Of a DNA stretch of 10,034 nt, positions 7,701 through 10,034 are shown piece by piece (positions within the stretch are counted from its first letter, which is position 1; the number at the start of each line of letters is the position of its first letter). The position numbers and the translations under genes were made by a program. Origin of the DNA: Phoronis pallida (taxonomy: Eukaryota > Phoronida > Phoronidae); contig JAOXYC010255898.1 of the NCBI GenBank assembly GCA_028565715.1, positions 1-10,034 of the forward strand. Direction: 5' to 3'. Below the pieces are notes generated by a model. That model was not told where the DNA came from, did not search any database, and saw only the letters and a list, made by a program, of their open reading frames with translations.

Positions 7701-8169
7701 GATATCAGGTAGCTTTTTGGCTGACATACAAAAGGAAATAAACCGCAAGACCATCGAAATGCAAGCTTGTCGCCCGATTACGTCAAATAGAGACCAAATT
7801 TCTAAAAATATGTTTGCAATCAGCACGAGAGTTTCCAGCATTTTACCATCAGCCTCAACAGAGTTTCCCCAATAGGAAATTTTTTATGGTGTATATATTT
7901 AGAATAAATTAAAGTATACGGTTTAAGTCGGGAATTTTCTAGATTTCCAGTTTTCCATCAGAGGCAACCGTGTGACGAATTACAGCCGTGGGAAATGCCG
8001 AAGCATGATTCACGTCAACCATCAAGCTCTATGTTGAAAAAAAAGATATATTTTCTACGTATTTCAATACCTTGTTCGAGGTTCTTGATTTTCTCGGCAT
8101 TTGGCCAGTCGTTATAAGGTTTGCTGGCTAGCTGTAGTTGGGCAGTTGGCGTTATACTAGTTTCGGTTG
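1594..8169 (-). CDS. Partial multi-exon gene for a tandem-TIR protein with disordered linkers
   Basis: This entry joins eight exons, read from high to low coordinates: 8071-8169, 7501-7590, 6411-6536, 5827-5919, 5340-5519, 3790-3918, 2124-2342, 1594-1719. All have AG acceptors and GT donors, all are phase 1 at both ends, and together they form one open frame of 354 codons. The order is linker, linker, TIR 1 (three exons, about 133 residues, normal TIR length), acidic linker, repeat plus acidic linker, start of TIR 2. No signal peptide or membrane segment is visible, so a cytosolic protein is the simplest reading, but both ends are missing. TIR domains act as signalling adaptors (Toll-like receptor and IL-1 receptor pathways) or as NAD-cleaving enzymes (SARM1, plant and bacterial TIRs). 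Which applies here is unknown. Splice sites are inferred by eye, without transcripts. Extra small exons may have been missed, and the presence of only one locus rather than two adjacent ones is an inference. Confidence 0.8.
1720..2123 (-). other. Intron before TIR 2, 404 bp
   Basis: The intron runs from GTATTG (donor side, 2123) to TTCAG (acceptor side, 1720). Apart from the A-rich insertion with a direct repeat next to its donor, I see no structure or coding potential in it. Confidence 0.65.
2037..2122 (+). repeat. 13-bp direct repeat flanking a short A-rich insertion
   Basis: AATGAAGACAATA occurs at 2037-2049 and again at 2110-2122. The 60 bp between ends in A-rich sequence with a duplicated AAACTTTAAAAAAAA. 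This resembles the target-site duplication and tail of a small retroposed fragment in plus orientation. The right copy abuts the splice donor of exon 2124-2342. Confidence 0.45.
2124..2342 (-). CDS. Linker exon with 12-residue repeats and an acidic tail (73 codons)
   Basis: The acceptor is TCCTTTTTCAG above 2342 and the donor is GAAG|GTATTG below 2124, both phase 1. The first half holds three tandem, imperfect 12-residue units: KLTGATSTQVKK, KTTGATSTPARS and KPTGATPKIQPK. They are basic and Thr/Gly/Ala-rich, and are encoded by 36-bp DNA repeats. The second half is acidic: after KEKIISKKDV comes a run rich in Asp, Ser, Glu and Thr ending SDSEE. The layout (basic repeats then acidic tail) is that of an intrinsically disordered spacer between TIR 1 and TIR 2. 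No catalytic or binding motif is recognised. The donor lies beside a short insertion flanked by a 13-bp direct repeat. Confidence 0.75.
2343..3789 (-). other. Intron between the two acidic linker exons, about 1.45 kb
   Basis: The intron is AT-rich with several short open frames on both strands, none with a recognisable domain or with codon use unlike its surroundings. A region near 2996-3116 (minus) has an AG acceptor-like site and stays open for about 24 codons, but it lacks a good donor with the expected phase. A small unseen linker exon cannot be excluded. Confidence 0.6.
3790..3918 (-). CDS. Acidic Asp/Ser-rich linker exon after TIR 1 (43 codons)
   Basis: The acceptor is TATTTCTTCTAG above 3918 and the donor is GAAG|GTTTGT below 3790, both phase 1. 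The start is a polar segment, (E)NQQPAKPSNKPDPDD. About 28 residues follow that are almost entirely Asp, Ser, Thr and Glu, including runs such as STDESTDDDEDDSDG. No folded domain is expected. Such sequence is typically disordered and contains many sites of the S/T-x-x-D/E type used by casein kinase 2, so regulation by phosphorylation is possible but not shown. The open frame on the opposite strand here is an echo of the Asp/Ser codons and is not called. Confidence 0.75.
3978..4056 (-). repeat. tRNA-derived sequence (SINE head or tRNA pseudogene)
   Basis: On the minus strand there is a box A-like TGGTAGCGCAGT (4048-4037) and, about 45 nt downstream, a perfect box B, GGTTCGACACC (3994-3984). 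This is the internal RNA polymerase III promoter arrangement of tRNA genes and tRNA-derived SINEs. The ends that should pair in the acceptor stem do not, and the anticodon arm cannot be folded convincingly, so it is not a functional tRNA gene. I could not define the full SINE body or a tail. Confidence 0.6.
4608..4839. repeat. Block of CGGCCG-centred palindromes
   Basis: About 230 bp is built from variants of ACGGCCGT joined by TAAATTA, TAATAAA and similar AT spacers. It holds a perfect 34-bp palindrome with no spacer (4618-4651). A near copy about 170 bp further right shares at least 38 bp in direct orientation (GTAATAAACGGCCGTTTATT and onward). An outer inverted pair, GTTCTTAACG (4671-4680) and CGTTAAGAAC (4743-4752), surrounds a central imperfect palindrome. 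The block lies within the intron between TIR 1 and the acidic linker. The open frame across it (4540-4734, plus) is a by-product of the repeat. Confidence 0.9.
5340..5519 (-). CDS. TIR domain 1, third exon (alpha-C to C-terminal helix)
   Basis: The acceptor is ATTCTTTCAG above 5519 and the donor is AAAG|GTTAGT below 5340. The exon is 180 nt, phase 1 to phase 1. Joined to the previous exon it gives C-K-K-E-A-E-F-V-Y, then SLKKSVIPLLLQDGF (a beta strand in the usual L-K-K-x-x-I-P-L form), NGWLRKLLGSKFCFDFS (Gly-Trp-Leu and a late beta strand), and ETKWDSELPKLLTAIK (the final helix). This completes a full-length TIR domain. Two AG dinucleotides inside the exon, near 5388-5394, could mimic acceptors, but the frame is open through them and the TIR pattern is continuous, so no intron is called there. 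Confidence 0.88.
5520..5826 (-). other. Intron between TIR 1 exons 2 and 3, 307 bp
   Basis: The donor GTGAGA and acceptor TTTCAG are consensus-like. A plus-strand open frame of 126 codons (5483-5863) spans this intron and parts of both exons. It has no domain resemblance and is antisense to the TIR coding sequence. Confidence 0.75.
5827..5919 (-). CDS. TIR domain 1, second exon (alpha-B, beta-C/beta-D core)
   Basis: The donor is AAGG|GTGAGA below 5827. The acceptor chosen is ATTTTAG above 5919. The frame reads GESSTTGIRTANVVLTCV, then SRKYTLSKECKK. The segment A-x-V-V-L-x-C-V-S-x-K-Y-x-x-S-x-x-C is the central TIR strand and following loop. The exon is 93 nt, phase 1 to phase 1. An in-frame alternative acceptor (CCAAG above 5931) would add four residues (S-I-L-G) and is also plausible, since TIR proteins often have Gly-Ser-hydrophobic at this point. 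The exon ends just before the Glu of the C-x-x-E motif, whose codon is split between this exon and the next. With the shorter form, the alpha-B region looks short for the family. Confidence 0.85.
5920..6410 (-). other. Intron between TIR 1 exons 1 and 2, 491 bp
   Basis: The donor is a consensus GTGAGT. The acceptor end has a weak pyrimidine tract and two possible AGs 12 nt apart in the same phase. The interior shows nothing recognisable. Confidence 0.7.
6411..6536 (-). CDS. TIR domain 1, first exon (beta-A, alpha-A, beta-B)
   Basis: The acceptor is TTATAG above 6536 and the donor is a consensus G|GTGAGT below 6411. The exon is 126 nt, phase 1 to phase 1. It reads VEATR, then TIVMISYEWSDRSKVLRLK (box 1 of TIR, with the I-S-Y-x-W pattern of many invertebrate TIR proteins), a charged alpha-A helix, and LQEAGFSVLIDTDDSG (beta-B and the start of the BB-loop region). 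The Glu-Ala-Gly-Phe-x-Val-x-x-Asp pattern is typical. The exon has the same length and phases as the exon at 1594-1719, which begins a second TIR. Splice phase and motif continuity with the next exon support the call. Confidence 0.88.
6753..7330 (+). repeat. Diverged direct repeats within an intron
   Basis: CTACCC followed by an (A/G)AGAATTTT-type A/T run and, about 75 bp on, GGGG-x-CACC-x-GC occurs at about 6753-6840 and 7097-7187. A third partial start (CTACCCCAAA) is at 7311. The copies are very diverged and I cannot assign a family. The intron 6537-7500 holds nothing else recognisable. Confidence 0.3.
7501..7590 (-). CDS. Linker exon, related to the preceding one (30 codons)
   Basis: The acceptor is TTTCCTTTCAG above 7590 and the donor is TTAG|GTTTGG below 7501. 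Both boundaries are phase 1. The translation begins (E)TKSSAPTAQPKDACTHDK and continues hydrophilic, with Asp, Asn and Thr, to NTAKL. The APTAQ segment matches PTAQ in exon 8071-8169, and the DNA around it is close to identical (CGCCAACTG, C or T, CCAAC against CGCCAACTGCTCAAC). There is no known domain. It joins directly to the first TIR exon, giving a short hydrophilic stretch before the TIR beta-A strand. The function is presumably as a spacer. Confidence 0.6.
   Translation of the reverse strand, partial: KPKVQRQLLNPKMHARMTSRTTKQPILPN
7591..8070 (-). other. Intron between the two upstream linker exons, 480 bp
   Basis: The intron runs from the GTATTG donor to the TTTCCTTTCAG acceptor. Part of a plus-strand open frame (7471-7875) covers it, but the encoded peptide looks random. 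No repeat or RNA gene was seen. Confidence 0.6.
8071..8169 (-). CDS. Linker exon, Ser/Thr/Pro/Ala-rich then charged (33 codons)
   Basis: This is the most upstream exon I can support. The acceptor is a good pyrimidine tract ending in TTTTCAG just above 8169, and the donor is CAAG|GTATTG just below 8071. The frame (phase 1 to phase 1) reads ATETSITPTAQLQLASK, followed by a more polar segment ending NLEQ. It has no recognisable domain and looks like a flexible linker or an N-terminal spacer. Its first dozen codons, and its acceptor, resemble those of the next exon (7501-7590), which suggests the two arose by exon duplication. The preceding exon is not identified. A retroelement fills much of the sequence upstream. 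Confidence 0.6.
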
Positions 8170-8304
8170 CTGAAAAGAAATTCAAGGTTGCTACCAAAAT
8201 ATTTTAAAACAGCTTTTATGCATCTTATCTTTATTAGTCATCCAAATTTCATAAGTTTAATTTAAAAAGTGTGTCCTAGACAATAACTTTACTAAAACTA
8301 CTTT

Positions 8305-8532
8305 CCAATTAAATTTCATGTTTTTCTTCCAAAATAAAGGGTTTTTAATTACCTCAGAAATCTTCGTCGGCCGCGTGTTTTCTTGTCGACTTCATCAGTG
8401 ACCACTTGGTGGCGCTGTAAACAGGCTGCTGTATATCGGGGTGATTTTAAACCCTCCCTCGTCTCTGTTCATAGTGTTACGCTCAGATTTAATCCAGATG
8501 GATTCTTTCATCTTTCTTGACCAATCAATGGA
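8305..8532 (-). repeat. Inverted repeat, left arm (3' end of the Penelope-like element)
   Basis: This arm contains the last coding codons and 3' untranslated part of the element. It pairs with 9375-9608 in inverted orientation, with small indels. The copies differ near the coding end: each has lost a different piece of the segment between the PLIG and KESIWI motifs. The differences show that the two arms are separate copies that have diverged or suffered separate deletions. In this arm the frame remains open to the stop codon after a frameshift. Confidence 0.85.
8362..8398 (-). ncRNA. Hammerhead-like core in the left arm, degenerate
   Basis: This is the same element as in the right arm, on the minus strand: CTGATGA (8398-8392), the GTCG/CGAC stem, then GAAG instead of GAAA at the second core segment. 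The changed A would break the A-U pair that closes stem III. The TGA stop of the element's ORF (8397-8395) lies inside the CTGATGA core. Confidence 0.35.
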
Positions 8533-9363
8533 TCAAACAGAGAAATACTGTTCCAGTCTATAGCATGGTTTTCCTTAATCGCATGATCCGTCACTGCTGA
8601 TTTATTAAATTCAGATTGGGAAGCTTTTCTGACGGCACGCGTGAATGTCTTTTTAGAAGAGACTGCTTCCACATCTATTTTATGTTCTTTTAGATGGTAA
8701 CCAAAATTGCGCGAGGTTTCTCCAATGTAGCAGAGGTCGCATGAGGCACACGGGATTTTATATATCACACCACCAGTGCCTCCAATTCCCGTTTATCTTT
8801 GGGATGCACCAGAAGGTTTTTAACAGTGTTAACAGGTTTCATAGCCGTTGTAATATTATATTTCCGGAACGTCCTAGTTATGGCCTCGGAAGTTCCTTTC
8901 ACATAGGAACAGTCACAACACCCTTCGTTTCTTCCTTTTCCTTACTGTCAGTGCGTTTTTGTTTGCATTTTGACAAGGCCCATTTTGGATAACCACACCG
9001 AGAGAAGGTTTCATCAATATGAGCCTCTTCATCTAGCTTATCTCGTTGATCAGTGACAAGCGAATCGTTCCTGTGGTACATCGTTTTTATGACACCCAAT
9101 TTTTAATGGAGCGGGTGACATGAATCAAAATGTAAGTACTGGTCCGTATGTGTTTTTTACGATAGACCTGCACTTTGAGACGGCCACTATCCAGCCCGGT
9201 CAATCGTACATCAAGGAAGGGGAGAGAGTTGTCCGCCTGCTGTTAATTATAAAGTAGTACCTTGCTTCACCACCTCCAAAATGTCGTCGACGTTTCTATT
9301 CCATATCCGGGGTTTAATTTCCACCGGTGCTGTGTCAATAGCCCGTATTTCAAGGTCTTCCAT
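8395..9363 (-). pseudogene. Penelope-like RT/GIY-YIG polyprotein remnant, frameshifted
   Basis: Read on the minus strand from 9363, the fragment starts MEDLEIRAIDTAPVEIKP and then RIWNRNVDDILEVV, the RT catalytic region (Y-V-D-D in active elements, N-V-D-D here at 9283-9294). A stop follows at 9247-9249. Further pieces in other frames are NSLPFLDVRLTGLDSGRLK, THTDQYLHFDSCHPLH with a stop after it, KLGVIKTMYHRNDSLVTDQR and HIDETFSRCGYPKWALSK. The GIY-YIG part (8508-8768) holds IYKIPCASCDLCYIGET and LKEHK, then TDHAIKENHAIDW. After one frameshift near 8510 the C-terminus (KESIWIKSERNTMNRDEGGF) runs to a TGA at 8395-8397. Several frameshifts and stops make it non-functional. It would have copied element RNA and nicked target DNA. 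Confidence 0.85.
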
Positions 9364-9374
9364 AAAAAGTTGAG

Positions 9375-9608
9375 TCCATTGATTGGAAAAGAAAGATTAA
9401 AGAATCCATCTGGATTAAATCTGAGCGTAACACTATGAACAGAGACGAGGGAGGGTTTTAAATCAGCCCGATATACAGCATGCAACCTGTTAACAGCGTC
9501 ACCAAGTGGTCACTGATGAAGTCGACAGGAAAACACGCGGCCGACGAAAATTTCTGAGGTAATTTAAAACGCCTTTATTTTGGAAGGAAAACATGAAAAT
9601 TTAATTGG
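9375..9608 (+). repeat. Inverted repeat, right arm (second copy of the 3' end)
   Basis: This arm is the plus-strand copy of the element's 3' end. In one frame it reads SIDWKRKIKESIWIKSERNT and then NRDEGGF before a TAA stop inside GGGTTTTAA. The homology to the left arm continues through the hammerhead-like core to TTTAATTGG near 9608 and then stops. The left edge (9375) abuts the RT fragment in opposite orientation, which marks the rearrangement junction at about 9364-9375. Confidence 0.85.
9513..9565 (+). ncRNA. Hammerhead-like ribozyme core in the right arm
   Basis: CTGATGA (9513-9519) is followed by a stem II candidate, GTCG/CGAC (9521-9524 with 9542-9545), and GAAA (9546-9549). A weak AU-only stem III (9549-9552 with 9561-9564) and a U at the cleavage position (9565) complete the pattern. 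Hammerhead ribozymes have been reported in Penelope-like elements. An extra A sits between the core CTGATGA and stem II, and I could not find a convincing stem I, so cleavage activity is doubtful. Confidence 0.4.
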
Positions 9609-9609
9609 G

Positions 9610-9948
9610 GATTGTATTTCAACTCCCGAGTTCAACTCAGCATTTTGTCAAAAGGTCTTAAAGGGATATCTGACGCGTAGTAATGAGCGGAACTATTTTA
9701 TCTTCAAAAACCTCACGATTTTACATCAAAAATGTTCATAAGGAACTTGTTATTAGACAATCCATATGCTAAAATTCCTATTTAAAGAGATTTAAAAAAT
9801 AAATTCGTTTTGTGAGCACAAAACGAATTTACAAAACATCTATATCTAGTCAGTGGGATAGCTAAAAGTTCACTACCAACAATGGGAGAAGATGCTATTA
9901 GGATTTCTTTTCGTTGAAAAAAATATGTGATGGACATTTCAGACTCAC
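9610..9948. other. Sequence right of the retroelement, no gene recognised
   Basis: This AT-rich sequence holds only the 15-bp inverted repeat (9800-9831) and the donor of a weak candidate exon near the edge. No promoter motif can be supported. Confidence 0.5.
9800..9831. repeat. Perfect 15-bp inverted repeat with a 2-nt centre
   Basis: TAAATTCGTTTTGTG (9800-9814), AG, then its exact reverse complement (9817-9831). It would form a tight hairpin or cruciform. No run of T follows that would suggest a polymerase III transcript, and no transposase or TSD is visible nearby. Confidence 0.9.
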
Positions 9949-10034
9949 AGCTTTCTTCAAGTTTGCGAAGATGTTAAGACGAATTATGTTTTGATATCTT
10001 TCCATGTATTTTAGCCATAAAAAGCTCCGCGCGT
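9949..10034 (-). CDS. Weak candidate exon running off the right edge
   Basis: A consensus-like donor, AAGCT|GTGAGT, lies at 9943-9951. Upstream of it on the minus strand, one frame is open to the window edge and includes YMERYQNIIRLNIFANLKKA. It could be a first or early exon of the TIR gene. Against this, the donor is phase 0 in that frame, unlike the phase 1 of every other exon, there is no recognisable domain, and an open stretch this short is expected by chance. Confidence 0.2.

Larger units (their letters stand above)
8305..9608 (-). mobile_element. Truncated Penelope-like retroelement with an inverted copy of its 3' end
   Basis: The element's coding remnant reads on the minus strand (8395-9363): the end of a reverse transcriptase, a connector, then a GIY-YIG nuclease and the 3' untranslated region. 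This order is that of Penelope-like elements with an endonuclease. The right part (9375-9608) repeats the last coding codons and the 3' region in the opposite orientation, matching 8305-8532 closely. The arms are about 230 bp with roughly 840 bp between them. The sequence therefore starts within the RT domain (5'-truncated) and is joined at that point to an inverted 3' end. Penelope-like insertions commonly have such terminal rearrangements. I saw no clear target-site duplication. The element sits upstream of, or in an early intron of, the TIR gene. Confidence 0.85.

Noticed and set aside
7693-7720. Possible 28-nt minus-strand exon with good acceptor and GTGAGA donor
   Set aside because: Its length is not a multiple of three and it would break the frame between the two linker exons.
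7471-7875. Plus-strand open frame of 134 codons
   Set aside because: It lies across a minus-strand linker exon and an intron, and the peptide looks random.

Overview
The window looks like a stretch of an animal genome, most likely an aquatic invertebrate. It is AT-rich and intron-rich, contains remnants of Penelope-like and non-LTR retroelements, and has no bacterial-style gene packing. I cannot name the species. A cnidarian, mollusc or other marine invertebrate would fit.

The main content is part of one minus-strand gene, of which I can place eight coding exons. In transcript order they are: two short Ser/Thr/Pro/Ala-rich linker exons (8071-8169, 7501-7590); three exons that together encode a complete TIR domain (6411-6536, 5827-5919, 5340-5519); two acidic or repetitive linker exons (3790-3918, 2124-2342); and the first exon of a second TIR domain (1594-1719). 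Every exon starts and ends in phase 1, and every length is a multiple of three (1062 nt, 354 codons in total). The joins restore known motifs, notably the Cys-x-x-Glu motif of the TIR domain at the 5827/5519 junction. The second TIR starts with an exon of the same length (126 nt) and phases as the first, so the gene appears to carry tandem TIR modules on intrinsically disordered linkers. The start and end of the gene, and the rest of TIR 2, are not visible and probably lie outside the window.

The introns and flanks hold mobile-element debris. A 5'-truncated, decayed Penelope-like element (about 8305-9608) has RT and GIY-YIG remnants on the minus strand and an inverted copy of its own 3' end on the right. 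Both arms carry a hammerhead-like core, and in the left copy this core overlaps the ORF stop codon. A second hammerhead-like fold lies at 799-843, next to a broken non-LTR reverse transcriptase fragment (about 1004-1160). The large intron between TIR 1 and the first acidic linker contains a tRNA-derived sequence (about 3978-4056) and a striking 230-bp block of CGGCCG-centred palindromes (about 4608-4839). A perfect 15-bp inverted repeat lies at 9800-9831.

I do not see a complete new system. The most unusual items are the modular all-phase-1 tandem TIR gene with charged linkers, the palindrome block, and the hammerhead-like structures of the retroelements.
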